NCBI GenBank assembly: GCA_015075365.1
Contig: JABTUN010000001.1
Span: 2,480,001 to 2,544,000 of the forward strand
Length of the DNA: 64,000 bases
Direction of reading: 5' to 3'
DNA from: Verrucomicrobiaceae bacterium
GTDB taxonomy: Bacteria > Verrucomicrobiota > Verrucomicrobiia > Verrucomicrobiales > Verrucomicrobiaceae
Part shown: positions 25,960 to 35,020 of the stretch, in pieces
Layout of the letters: each line of letters opens with the position of its first letter
How positions within the stretch are numbered: position 1 is the first letter of the stretch
Notes under the pieces: generated by a model
The model's input: only the letters and a program-made list of their open reading frames with translations
What the model was told of the DNA's origin: nothing
Databases searched by the model: none
Translations under genes and position numbers: made by a program

Positions 25960-26526
25960 TTACTTCGCCGCCTTGGCCTGGGCCTGGCTTTCCGGCGAGA
26001 GACGCGTGAGGGGCACGAGGTGGGTCACGCCGGTGGCGGTCACGGTGAGGACGACATTTTCGCCCTCCAGGCGCACAAAGGCGGCTTCGATCACCTTGCC
26101 GTCGCTGCTGGTCCATTTCTGCGGACCGCCGGCGGCGGGGGCGGTGGCCGTTGGGGCCGGAGCCGAGCCGCCTGCCGCGAGGCTGGCACCTTCGGTGATC
26201 CAGGTTTCGAGCAGTTTCAGTTCCGCGGCGGTGAGGCGGTTTTTGCCCTTCGGCGGCATCACGTCCTCATCGTCATCGGGAAGCGTGCAGTAGATGAGCA
26301 TGGTGCTCTTCTTCGGCTCGTTGGGAATGATGTGCTTTCCCGCGCCGATGTTTTCGGGCATTTTATCGTCAGCCAGGTCCACATCCCCTTTCACCTTCTT
26401 GCTGGTGTGATGGCATTCGTAGCATTTGGTGCGGAAGATCGGGGCGATCTGCGATTTGTAGTCCACGGCGCGGGCTGAGGCGGCACCGAGGGTGGCGAGG
26501 GCGAGGAGGAGGGCGGCTGATTTCAT
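25960..26526 (-). CDS. Small secreted cytochrome-c-type protein with SHD1-like tail
   Basis: The protein is 188 aa. A signal peptide (1-20) is followed by a planctomycete-type cytochrome motif CYECH (35-39) with DVMPPKGKNRLTAAELKLLETWI downstream, the usual haem-distal pattern. An Ala/Pro linker leads to a C-terminal SHD1-like domain (about 135-185, KWTSSDGKVIEAAFVRLEG..LVPLTRLSPESQ). It is probably an electron-transfer or surface-anchoring protein. The combination is common in this phylum. Confidence 0.88.
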   Translation of the reverse strand: MKSAALLLALATLGAASARAVDYKSQIAPIFRTKCYECHHTSKKVKGDVDLADDKMPENIGAGKHIIPNEPKKSTMLIYCTLPDDDEDVMPPKGKNRLTAAELKLLETWITEGASLAAGGSAPAPTATAPAAGGPQKWTSSDGKVIEAAFVRLEGENVVLTVTATGVTHLVPLTRLSPESQAQAKAAK

Positions 26527-26597
26527 GATTTAACCGCGCTGATGAAAACCGATGGAGGGCGTTTTGACCAGTACAGAAATCAGGGAAGAGCCGGAGG

Positions 26598-27518
26598 CTA
26601 GGGGGCGTCGGCGCCGGGGTCCAGCTCACGCAGGCGGCGCAGGTTGGCCTTGATGGCGGCCGCCAGGCTGTCCAGTTCATTGATGCCAAAGACGGCCCTG
26701 CGCTCCGAAAAGACATTGATGAGGCCGCTGTCCTCCGGTCGCGCGGAGTTCCAGTGAGCACCCCTCAAGGCGCCGGGATTCTGGGCGGCGAGCGCGCTGT
26801 GGGCCTGGTTCAGGGCCGCGCGCTGGGCGGTGATCGTGCGGCGCAGTTCCGCAGCGGTGGCTTTTTGCTCCCGGACGACGTTTTGGTTGTCCGTGGTGGT
26901 CTGGCGGGCGCGGTCAAGCTGGCTGTTGAGCCGGGAGGCCTCCGCCAGCATGCGCCGGCGTGCGTCGGCAGCCTCTTCCGCCGGCTCAAAACAGGCCTGC
27001 CAGCGCAATGCCTCGGAACTTTTGGCCAGGGCCACTTTGATGAAGCCGTCGGCATGCCGGATCGAAAGCTCTCCATCGGCAACCCTCGTGATGCGGGCGT
27101 TTCGGAACTCCCTGCCGTCCTCCAGGCGCAGAGACGGATACTCACGTCCGATCATCGCGTCACGCCTCTCCGCCTTGAACTTGTCGAAGCGGGCCTGGAC
27201 CGCGTCCAGCTCCGCCTCTTTCTCCGTGAGCAGGCGCTGCAGCTCCTGCGCGCGCTGCTCCAGCGCCGGGATGGCCACCAGGCCCTGCTGGGCGGCGTAG
27301 AGCTGTGTCTGGAGCTGCTGCATCTGGTCGTTGGCCTGGTCGATCGCCTTCTGAAGCTCCCGGTTCTCCTTTTGAAGGGCCTCATAGTCGGTTTTGGGCA
27401 CGCCGCAGGCGGCCAGCATGGATACTGCCGCGATGAGACAGCCAGAACGCGGGGTGAGGAATGGAAAGACAGGTTTCACGGCGTGACGACGGGGGGATTC
27501 TAACCGCCGCCGCCGCAT
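26598..27518 (-). CDS. Lipoprotein with long coiled coil
   Basis: The protein is up to 306 aa. A hydrophobic stretch ends in the lipobox LAAC (cysteine near residue 38), so it is a predicted lipoprotein. A heptad-rich coiled coil follows (KENRELQKAIDQANDQMQQL... QRLLTEKEAELDAVQARF), then a small beta-rich segment (REYPSLRLEDGREFRNARI) and a second helical region. A GTG at 27479 would give a more usual signal length; I kept the ATG at 27518 as the conservative start. No specific family was recognised; an envelope structural role is a guess. Confidence 0.75.
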   Translation of the reverse strand: MRRRRLESPRRHAVKPVFPFLTPRSGCLIAAVSMLAACGVPKTDYEALQKENRELQKAIDQANDQMQQLQTQLYAAQQGLVAIPALEQRAQELQRLLTEKEAELDAVQARFDKFKAERRDAMIGREYPSLRLEDGREFRNARITRVADGELSIRHADGFIKVALAKSSEALRWQACFEPAEEAADARRRMLAEASRLNSQLDRARQTTTDNQNVVREQKATAAELRRTITAQRAALNQAHSALAAQNPGALRGAHWNSARPEDSGLINVFSERRAVFGINELDSLAAAIKANLRRLRELDPGADAP

Positions 27519-27591
27519 CTGTCACGCGTGGTGTTCGTGGTCATCAGGCCATCTTGCGGCAGCAGCCCATGCCTGCCAGACTGTCCTCCGC

Positions 27592-29538
27592 ATGCCTCAC
27601 GACCTCCACGCCGCCCTGAAACAGCACTTCGGCCACACGGCCTTCCGGGCCGGGCAGCAGCAGGTCATCGAGACGCTCCTCGCCGGCCGCAGCGCGCTGG
27701 CCTTGTTTCCGACGAGCGCGGGCAAATCGCTCTGCTACCAGCTTCCCGCGCTGCTCATGGAGGGTGTGACGCTCGTCATCTCGCCGCTCATCGCGCTGAT
27801 GAAGGATCAAGTCGAGGCGCTGAAGGCCCGCGGCATCGCGGCGGCGCGGCTCGACTCGTCGCTCAGCCAGCAGGAGGCCGCGGAGGTCTTTGATGGCATG
27901 CGAAACGGCACGCTGAAGCTGCTCTACATCGCCCCGGAGCGGCTCATGAATGAAAACTTCGTCGAGCGGCTCAAGAAGCTCAAAATCGCCATGATGGCCG
28001 TCGATGAGGCGCACTGCATCTCCGAGTGGGGACACAATTTCCGCCCTGAATACCTGCGCCTTGCTCATGTGGCGTGCGAGCTCGGCATCCGGCCTGTTCT
28101 GGCCCTCACGGCCACCGCGACGCCTTCGGTGGCGGCGGACATCCGCGCCGCTTTTTTCATCGCGCAGGCCGATCACGTCCAGACGAGCTTCCACCGGCCG
28201 AATCTGCACTTCCGCATCACGCCCTGCACCGCGAAGCAACGCCTGCCCTACCTCACCAAGGTGCTGCTCAAGCGCAAAGTGCCCTCCATCGTCTATGTGA
28301 CGCTGCAACACACCGCCGAGGAGGTGGCCACGCACCTTCAGAAGAATGGCGTGAACGCCCTCGCCTACCACGCCGGTTTGCCGGACGAGCACCGCCACGC
28401 CGCGCAGGATGCCTTCATGAGCGGGCAGACGGATGTCATCGTCGCGACGATCGCCTTCGGCATGGGCATCGACAAATCCGACATCCGCGCCGTCTATCAC
28501 TACAACCTCCCGAAGACGCTCGAAAACTACTCGCAGGAAACCGGCCGCGCCGGCCGCGATGGCAAGCCCTCCGTCTGCGAAATGCTCGCCTGCGCCGATG
28601 ACTGCATTGTGCTGGAAAACTTCACGTTTGGCGACACACCCACGCCGCAGGCCATCCGCCAGCTTCTCGATCATCTCCTGCTCAGCGGCGGCGAGTTCGA
28701 TGTGTCGATGTATGATCTCTCGCACGCCACCGACATCCGCCCGCTCGTCATCGAGACCGTCATCACGCACCTCGAGCTCGATGGCGTGCTGCGTCCGCTC
28801 GGCTCGTTCTACTCCAGCTACCAGTTTCGCTTCCTGCAGCCGGAGCAGCGCATCCTCTCCGGCCACAAACCGGACCGCCAGGCCTTCCTGCGCCGTCTTT
28901 TCTCCGTCGGCAAACGCGGCACCAAATGGATCACGCTCAATCCCGACGAAGCCGCCACCGCCCTCGAAGAGCCACGCGACCGCATCCTCAAGGCCCTCAC
29001 CTGGCTTCAGGAGTCCGGCGAGATCGAGCTCAAGCCCAGCGGCAGCCGCCAGAAGTACCGCCTCAGCGAGGACGCGCACCGTCGCGATGCAAAGGAGATC
29101 ACGCAAAAGATGCAGCAGCTCTTCGCCGACCGCGAGCGCCGCGATGTGGAGCGCCTGCGGCAGGTCATCGAGCTCGCTGAACATCGCGGCTGCCTCACGA
29201 AGTGGCTCCTGAACTACTTTGGCGAGTCGATGGACGCTGATTGCGGCACCTGCACGAGCTGTAAAGAACGCGAAAAAGGCCTCGCCGACGACTCACCACG
29301 CGAAATCCCTCAAAGCGCCACGCCGCCCATCACCACCGGGCACGTCGCCGCCATCCACGAGCTGCTGCGTGAGAAGCATCCCTCGCTGCGCACCTCACGC
29401 CAGCTCGCCCGTTTCCTCTGCGGCCTCACCAGCCCGGCGACAAGCCGCGAGCGCCTCACCCGCCACCCGAGCTTCGGCCTGCTGGAGCGCATTCCCTTTG
29501 CCGATGTGCTGGCGCAGACGGAGAGCATGGTGAGATGA
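27592..29538 (+). CDS. recQ: RecQ-family ATP-dependent DNA helicase
   Basis: The protein is 648 aa. Helicase motifs run in order: Q-motif FRAGQQQVIETLL, motif I TSAGKSLCYQLPAL (about 41-54), Ia SPLIALMKDQ, motif II DEAHCISEWGHNF, III TATATPSV, then the second RecA domain with ETGRAGRDGKPS. A winged-helix region follows, and cysteines near 540-560 (CLTKW..CGTCTSC) fit the zinc-binding site, unusually placed after the winged helix. The C-terminal segment (about 580-648) is HRDC-like. It unwinds recombination and repair intermediates. The stop overlaps an ORF extension of the next gene, but that gene probably starts later. Confidence 0.93.
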   Translation: MPHDLHAALKQHFGHTAFRAGQQQVIETLLAGRSALALFPTSAGKSLCYQLPALLMEGVTLVISPLIALMKDQVEALKARGIAAARLDSSLSQQEAAEVFDGMRNGTLKLLYIAPERLMNENFVERLKKLKIAMMAVDEAHCISEWGHNFRPEYLRLAHVACELGIRPVLALTATATPSVAADIRAAFFIAQADHVQTSFHRPNLHFRITPCTAKQRLPYLTKVLLKRKVPSIVYVTLQHTAEEVATHLQKNGVNALAYHAGLPDEHRHAAQDAFMSGQTDVIVATIAFGMGIDKSDIRAVYHYNLPKTLENYSQETGRAGRDGKPSVCEMLACADDCIVLENFTFGDTPTPQAIRQLLDHLLLSGGEFDVSMYDLSHATDIRPLVIETVITHLELDGVLRPLGSFYSSYQFRFLQPEQRILSGHKPDRQAFLRRLFSVGKRGTKWITLNPDEAATALEEPRDRILKALTWLQESGEIELKPSGSRQKYRLSEDAHRRDAKEITQKMQQLFADRERRDVERLRQVIELAEHRGCLTKWLLNYFGESMDADCGTCTSCKEREKGLADDSPREIPQSATPPITTGHVAAIHELLREKHPSLRTSRQLARFLCGLTSPATSRERLTRHPSFGLLERIPFADVLAQTESMVR

Positions 29539-29582
29539 GGTGTGACATGACAAGCAGGGGCGGTTCTGGCATGATGGGGTGC

Positions 29583-31472
29583 ATGAATTCATTCCTCGCG
29601 CGACTGCTTGTGCTGTTTCTGATCTTCGCCGGCGGGGATCGTGTCCAGGCGTCGTCGCTGGTGCCGATGGATGCGGCGGCGGAGGTGCGCGCGGCGCTGG
29701 GGATCTGCGTCGGGCGCGTGACATCGGTGGCGTTTTTCCGGCAGGGGCCCGGCGGGAGCATCCACACGCGGGCGCGGGTGGAGGTCCTGGAGGCGGTGAA
29801 AGGGCGCTTCCCGGCGGAGATCACGATCGTGCAGCGCGGCGGGACGCTGGATGGCGAGGAGGAGACCAGCGGCCGGTATGCGCGCCTGCGGGCGGGCGAG
29901 GAGCATGTGTTTTATCTGACCCGGGGCAGGGGAGGCCATCTGGAACTGCTGAGGGGTGCTGCCAGCGCGGTGCGGATGAATGCAGGCATGGAGGGACTGC
30001 GAAGACTGCGCGCGGCAAGGGCGGAGGCGCGTGCGGCGGGCGCCGCGCATCCATGGGTGGAGGATGCTGATGTGGCCGCGGGCACGGACATCCAGCAGGC
30101 GGAGTCCGGCGGCGGGCCGGGAGGTGCCACGGGCCTGCTGGTGGACGGGAACGGCATTCCCTCCCGGTTCACGGGGCCGGACCGTGGCGAGGCAATCGGG
30201 TATCTGGTGGACATGCAGGCGCTGCCCGCGGGGATCAGCGAGGCGCAGGCGCTTTCCGCCGTCTCGCAGGCGCTGGCGGCCTGGAGCGCGGTCACCGGCC
30301 TGGAGTTCCGCCTGGACGGGCAGGTGCACTTCGGCCAGTCGGCGGCGGACGTGGCGGTCACGGACGAGCGGCTGCGCATCCAGCTCCACGACCTGCACGG
30401 GGAGATCAGCAGTGGCGGCGTGCTGGGCATCGGCGGGCGCGCGTCCACGAATGTGAGTTCGAGTTTCGCGACGAGCGGGGGCGGGGGAGGGCAGGTGAAC
30501 GGCCAGGAGTTTCACCGGACGACCCGCGGCTATGTGGTCATCGAGCACACCGCCGCGTCCAACCAGACGCCCGCCACGCTGGCGGAGGTGCTCTGCCACG
30601 AGATCGGGCATGCGCTGGGCATGGCGCACTCCAGCGAGAACCCCGCGGAGCCGGACACGACCCTGAAGGAGGCGATGATGTATTTTCAAGCGCATGCGGA
30701 CGGACGAGGCGCGGCGCTGGGCAGCTACGACGGCCCGGTCGTGCAGCGCGCGCATCCTCCGGCGGACACGCCGCCCTATTCCTATGACCGGGTGCTGCCG
30801 CTGGTGACCGCGCCGTCGCCGGTCAGCGGCATCGCGGGCATCAATGAGATCACGCTGGCCGGCTACGACCGGCAGACGGCCTCCCATCTGCTGACCCTGA
30901 TCACGACGGGCCCGGAGAGCGGGGGCGCGGCCACGATGGCCTTCGCCGGCCCGGTGCTGCGGTTTACCCAGGCCGGGTTCTTCGCCGACGGCAGCGTGGA
31001 TCCCGCCACCCTGTCATTTTTTGTGCTGAAATGGGTGCGTTTCTCCGACGGTGTGAACTGCTCTCCGTGGACGCGGGTGCGCGTGGTGACGATTTACCAG
31101 GATGACGACGGGGACGGGCAGCCCAATTCCTGGATGCTCACCCATTTCGGCAGCACGACGCCTTCCGCGGCCGCGCGCACGCGCGCCATCAATGACCGGG
31201 ATGGGGACGGCCTGAGCAACCGCGCCGAGTTCATCATCGGCACGGGCCCGGCGGATGCCATGTCCCGGCTGCAGGCGGCGATGCAGCCCGGAGCGGTGCT
31301 GCAATGGCCCGCCACGCCGTATGCGCTGTATAGGGTGGAGACATCCGTGAACCTGACCTCCTGGTCACGCGTGGGAAACCCTGTTCTGCCGGTCACAAGC
31401 ACCGGGCAGGCCACAGGATTGTCCGTTCCGGCTTCCGGGGGAGTTTTTTACCGGGTCACCTTCGCGCCTTGA
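29583..31472 (+). CDS. Secreted matrixin-like metalloprotease
   Basis: The protein is 629 aa from ATG 29583, preceded by GGGG. A signal peptide (1-23) is followed by a beta-rich N-terminal domain. The zinc site CHEIGHALGMAH (His339, His343, His349) has the extended HExxHxxGxxH metzincin form, with a downstream methionine in EAMMYF consistent with the Met-turn. The C-terminal half carries DDDGDGQPNSW and DRDGDGLSNRAEF calcium-binding repeats before a final beta domain. It is probably an exported protease cutting external proteins or polymers. Confidence 0.87.
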   Translation: MNSFLARLLVLFLIFAGGDRVQASSLVPMDAAAEVRAALGICVGRVTSVAFFRQGPGGSIHTRARVEVLEAVKGRFPAEITIVQRGGTLDGEEETSGRYARLRAGEEHVFYLTRGRGGHLELLRGAASAVRMNAGMEGLRRLRAARAEARAAGAAHPWVEDADVAAGTDIQQAESGGGPGGATGLLVDGNGIPSRFTGPDRGEAIGYLVDMQALPAGISEAQALSAVSQALAAWSAVTGLEFRLDGQVHFGQSAADVAVTDERLRIQLHDLHGEISSGGVLGIGGRASTNVSSSFATSGGGGGQVNGQEFHRTTRGYVVIEHTAASNQTPATLAEVLCHEIGHALGMAHSSENPAEPDTTLKEAMMYFQAHADGRGAALGSYDGPVVQRAHPPADTPPYSYDRVLPLVTAPSPVSGIAGINEITLAGYDRQTASHLLTLITTGPESGGAATMAFAGPVLRFTQAGFFADGSVDPATLSFFVLKWVRFSDGVNCSPWTRVRVVTIYQDDDGDGQPNSWMLTHFGSTTPSAAARTRAINDRDGDGLSNRAEFIIGTGPADAMSRLQAAMQPGAVLQWPATPYALYRVETSVNLTSWSRVGNPVLPVTSTGQATGLSVPASGGVFYRVTFAP

Positions 31473-31533
31473 GCAGGCGACCGTGTCAAAGTCATTGCCA
31501 TTCGTAGTCGTTCCCGCTACAACGCGGTCCTTT

Positions 31534-32874
31534 ATGGAAAAATGGTTCTACACTGTGAACGGCGAGCAGTTTGGCCCGATGACGGCCGAGGCATTACGGA
31601 ATCTCGAAACCCAGGGCTCCATCACCAGTGCCACGCTGGTCTGGAGCGAGGATTTGCCTGCATGGACACCGCTGGGGTTCGTGCCGGGCCACCTGCTGCC
31701 GGGAGGCGCGGGCGTGGCCGCGCCGCTGCCGGAGGCCGTCGGCGGGCCGGAGCGCGAGCACCGGTTTGAGTTCCGCGGCCGCGCGGGCGAGTTCTTCCGC
31801 ATCTGGATTGTGAATGTGGTGCTCACGGTGCTGACGCTGGGCATTTACGCCGCGTGGGCCAAGGTGCGGACCAAGCGCTACTTCCACGGGAACACGCTGC
31901 TGGATGGGAAGCCCTTCGACTTCACCGGCAATCCCATCTCCATCCTCAAGGGCAATCTCATCTTCGGGGGGTTTTTCGTCATCTACACCATCGCGGGCTC
32001 TGTGTTTCCGCCGCTGGCGCTCGCAGTCATGCTGTTGATCGGCGCGCTGGCACCCTGGCTGATCCACAAGGCGATGCGCTTCCGCGCGCACAACACAGTG
32101 TACCGCAACGTGCGCTTCCGCTTCCGCGGCGCCACCGGGGAGGCCTACGCGGTGTTTCTCGGCTGGCCGATCCTGGTGGGCCTCACGCTCGGCATCCTGG
32201 GGCCGTATGTGCAGTTCCGGCAGCGGAAGTACTACCTGGGCAACATGGCCTGGGGCCGCGCGGACGCGGTGATGCACGGCGGCGCCGGCTTCTTCTACAA
32301 GATGTTCTTCAAAATCGTGGGCATCATCCTCCTGCTGGCGCTGCTGGGCAGCCTGGCCGTGCCGGCGGTGAGCGCGTATATGGAGAAGAGCAAGGCCGCT
32401 GCCGGCGAGGTGCGTTTCAGCGGCACAGCGCCCGCGCCTGCGGAGGTGGATGACACCGAGTTGGATGACGAGGGGTCCTTGGCGGGTCCAGAGCTGCCGG
32501 TGGCGTTGCAGGCCGGCCTCTTCGGGCTGTTCATCGGCGCCTACCTGCTGATGTTCCTCCTGTTCACCTGGTACCAGGTGCGCACGAACAATTACTGCAT
32601 CAACACCACGCGGTGGGGCACCGTGGGCAGGCTGGACTCCCGCGTGCGTGTGCGTGACCTCATGTGGCTCTATTTCACCAACGGCATCGCCGTGCTGCTC
32701 ACGCTGGGCCTCATGATCCCGTGGGTGAAGGTGCGCATGGCGCGCTACCGCGCGGAGCGCACCGTTTTCCTCTGCTCCGGCAGCCTGGATGCCGTCACGG
32801 CCTCCATGGCCGCGGACGAGTCCGCCATCGGAGACGCCGGCGCGGACGTGTTCGACTTCGACATCGGCTTCTAG
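31534..32874 (+). CDS. GYF_2-DUF898 membrane protein
   Basis: The protein is 446 aa. Residues about 1-52 form a GYF_2 domain (WFYTVNGEQFGPMTAEALRNL..WTPLG). From about 75 on it is DUF898: FEFRGRAGEFFRIWIVNVVLTVLTLGIYAAWAKVRTKRYF, several transmembrane helices and a second repeat of the LGLMIPWVKVRMARYR motif near the end. Function is unknown; YjgN-like proteins are inner-membrane. ATG 31534 starts exactly at the GYF domain. It is followed after 18 bp by the M48 protease, so the two are likely co-transcribed. Confidence 0.87.
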   Translation: MEKWFYTVNGEQFGPMTAEALRNLETQGSITSATLVWSEDLPAWTPLGFVPGHLLPGGAGVAAPLPEAVGGPEREHRFEFRGRAGEFFRIWIVNVVLTVLTLGIYAAWAKVRTKRYFHGNTLLDGKPFDFTGNPISILKGNLIFGGFFVIYTIAGSVFPPLALAVMLLIGALAPWLIHKAMRFRAHNTVYRNVRFRFRGATGEAYAVFLGWPILVGLTLGILGPYVQFRQRKYYLGNMAWGRADAVMHGGAGFFYKMFFKIVGIILLLALLGSLAVPAVSAYMEKSKAAAGEVRFSGTAPAPAEVDDTELDDEGSLAGPELPVALQAGLFGLFIGAYLLMFLLFTWYQVRTNNYCINTTRWGTVGRLDSRVRVRDLMWLYFTNGIAVLLTLGLMIPWVKVRMARYRAERTVFLCSGSLDAVTASMAADESAIGDAGADVFDFDIGF

Positions 32875-32892
32875 CCCGCCCCCGGCCCGCGC

Positions 32893-33930
32893 ATGACCAT
32901 CCCAGGCACCTACTACGCCCCCGGCTCGTCCTGCGCCATCGACGTGACGGTGCAGGCGGAGGGCGCGGCGCTTCGCCTGACCGCCGCCGGCTTGGAACGC
33001 CAGGAAAACCTGGACGACTGCCCGCTCTCGGAGCCGCTGGGGCGCATGGCGCGTCATTTCACGCTCCCGGACGGCGCGCGTGTCGAGATCACGGACATCG
33101 ACGCGCTGGCCGCGTGGGAGAAAAGCCACCGCCGCTCCTCCGGCATGCATCTCGTGCATGGCCTGGAGTCACGCTGGCGCTGGGTGGCCGCCGCGGCGCT
33201 GTTCCTCATCGGCCTCATGACCGCCGGCTACCTGTGGGGTCTGCCGATGGCCGCAAAGCACATCGCCCTGCGGCTGCCGCCGAAAATCAGCCAGCTCGCC
33301 ACGGAGCAGGCGATGGGCGCCTTCGAGACGCTTTTCGATTTTGAAGCCAGCAAGCTGCCGCAGGAGCGGCGCGACGCGATCGCCGCCCAATTCGCGAAAA
33401 TGGCCGCCGCCATGGACCCCGGCAGCCAGCGGCAGTACCGCCTGCGGTTCTTCCACGCGCCGTTTCCGAACGCCTTCGCCCTGCCGGACGGCCTGGTGTG
33501 CATCACGGACGAACTGATCGAAAAGGCGAAGCACGACAACGAGGTCTTTGGCGTGCTGGCGCATGAGATCGTGCATGTGCGGGAGCAGCACGGCCTGCGC
33601 AACGTGCTGCAGGACTCCGCGGTCTTCCTGCTCTGGACGCTCATGACCGGGGACATCTCCACCGTGGCCGGCATGGGCGCGGCGCTGCCCGCCATGCTGG
33701 CGCAGAGCGGGTACTCACGCGGTTTTGAGCGGGAGGCGGACCTCGGCGCGGCGGATTACATGATCCGCGCGGGCTGGGGCGTGAAGCCGCTGTGCGACAT
33801 GCTCCAGCGCATCGACCCCGAGGGCTTTGATCTTGGCAAAACGGGCGAGGCCCTCTCCACGCATCCGCTCACCGGGGAACGTGTGAAGGCGCTGGAGGCC
33901 CATGAGGCCGCGCATGACAGGCAGCCTTGA
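32893..33930 (+). CDS. M48-family membrane metalloprotease
   Basis: The protein is 345 aa. An N-terminal beta-rich region is followed by one transmembrane helix (about 98-117). The M48 domain has the zinc motif HEIVH (224-228), the third ligand in READLGAADY (Glu281) and a C-terminal STHPLTGERVKAL typical of M48 proteins. The N-terminal soluble part resembles the DUF7092 type of M48 protein; this is recall. It probably works in envelope quality control with the DUF898 protein encoded just upstream. Confidence 0.9.
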   Translation: MTIPGTYYAPGSSCAIDVTVQAEGAALRLTAAGLERQENLDDCPLSEPLGRMARHFTLPDGARVEITDIDALAAWEKSHRRSSGMHLVHGLESRWRWVAAAALFLIGLMTAGYLWGLPMAAKHIALRLPPKISQLATEQAMGAFETLFDFEASKLPQERRDAIAAQFAKMAAAMDPGSQRQYRLRFFHAPFPNAFALPDGLVCITDELIEKAKHDNEVFGVLAHEIVHVREQHGLRNVLQDSAVFLLWTLMTGDISTVAGMGAALPAMLAQSGYSRGFEREADLGAADYMIRAGWGVKPLCDMLQRIDPEGFDLGKTGEALSTHPLTGERVKALEAHEAAHDRQP

Positions 33931-34019
33931 CCAGATGGGGCGGCGGACCGGATTTAGGATAAAAATTTCATCGCATCCCGGCCTGTTGCATGGCACACTT
34001 CCGCCGATTCTCACCAATC

Positions 34020-34649
34020 ATGCAACCCACCCTTGGCCAGCGCCTCCAAGCCGCCCGTGAAGCACGCGGACTCTCGCTGACCGACGCGGCGCACGAGACG
34101 CGCGTGCCGGTGGCGCGCCTTCGCCACTTGGAGGCGGACAACCTCGCCGCCTTTGGCAGCATGACTTATGCGCGCTCGTTTTTGAGGCTGTATGCCGGCT
34201 ATCTCGGCGTGGATGCGGGCGAGGCGCTTGAGGAGCTGCCCTCCGCCGTGTTCGCCGGGCCGCAGGATTACCGCTATCTCGTGGATTCGTACGGCCCCTG
34301 GGTGCGGGAGCGCGGGCAGCCTGCGGAGCGGCTCAGTGATCCCGTGGTGCCCGGCGTGCGGCGCATACGCTCCCCGCTGCCTGCCGCGCTGGCCGTGTTC
34401 ATCTGCGTGCTGGCCGCCACCGCCATGTTTGGCAAATACGTCGCGGATTCCCAGCGCACGCTGGCGGAGCAGCAGGAGTCCCAGGAATCACAGGAGCTGC
34501 CCGTGGGGCAGGTGACCGCGCTTTCCACCGCTGCAAAAGGCCTCGTCCTGAAGACAGAGAACGTGCCCGCCGCCATCCCGGTCGATCCCCTCACATTAGT
34601 TCCAAAACAGCGCGCCGGGCTGGCGCGCCAGCCAGACGGACGCCCATGA
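34020..34649 (+). CDS. RodZ-like helix-turn-helix membrane protein
   Basis: The protein is 209 aa from ATG 34020. Residues about 4-65 form an HTH_25-type domain (LGQRLQAAREARGLSLTDAA..VPVARLRHLEADN, then TYARSFLRLYAGYLGVD), as in RodZ. A single transmembrane helix lies at about 118-138 (ALAVFICVLAATAMFG). The short extracytoplasmic tail lacks the DUF4115 domain of full RodZ. It may link cytoskeleton and envelope synthesis. Its stop overlaps the next start by 4 bp. Confidence 0.8.
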   Translation: MQPTLGQRLQAAREARGLSLTDAAHETRVPVARLRHLEADNLAAFGSMTYARSFLRLYAGYLGVDAGEALEELPSAVFAGPQDYRYLVDSYGPWVRERGQPAERLSDPVVPGVRRIRSPLPAALAVFICVLAATAMFGKYVADSQRTLAEQQESQESQELPVGQVTALSTAAKGLVLKTENVPAAIPVDPLTLVPKQRAGLARQPDGRP

Positions 34650-34972
34650 TGACTCCACGTGTGAACCAGCCAGCCTCCCCCCGCCACGGATGGGTCAGCC
34701 CGGTGCTGTGGTCCCTGGGGTTTGTCGCGTGCCTCGTGGCCGCCTGTGTTTTCAGCCCTGACCTGCGTGAGATCGTCTTCGAGGGACTCGGCTACATGTG
34801 GGCCTTTTTCACCACGCCCTTCATCCTGGAGGCCAGCGTCTTTTTCATCGGCATCTGTGTCGTCCTCATCATCAACAACCTCCGCATGGAGCGCGAGGGG
34901 GACGGCTGGGTCGAGATGGAGGTGAAAAACGACACGCCGGGGGAAAAAGAGGCCGCCGGACAGGCGGAGTGA
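34646..34972 (+). CDS. Small two-helix membrane protein, unknown
   Basis: The 108-aa protein has hydrophobic segments at about 19-36 and 54-77, with a charged C-terminal tail (MEREGDGWVEMEVKNDTPGE). It overlaps the RodZ-like gene by 4 bp (ATGA), implying coupled translation and perhaps a shared complex. No family was recognised. Confidence 0.72.
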   Translation: MMTPRVNQPASPRHGWVSPVLWSLGFVACLVAACVFSPDLREIVFEGLGYMWAFFTTPFILEASVFFIGICVVLIINNLRMEREGDGWVEMEVKNDTPGEKEAAGQAE

Positions 34973-35020
34973 ATCCTGCTCGCGTCACGCGCGTCTCTGG
35001 CTCACGTTCGCTCTCCCGTC

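Noticed and set aside
29589..30887. Long minus-strand frame opposite the matrixin-like protease (and similar long antisense frames at 34985-36001, 36047-37483, 38111-40621 and 17939-19597)
   Set aside because: High GC keeps antisense frames open. The opposite strand carries proteins with clear domains and motifs, while these translations are Arg/His/Ala-rich without family features.
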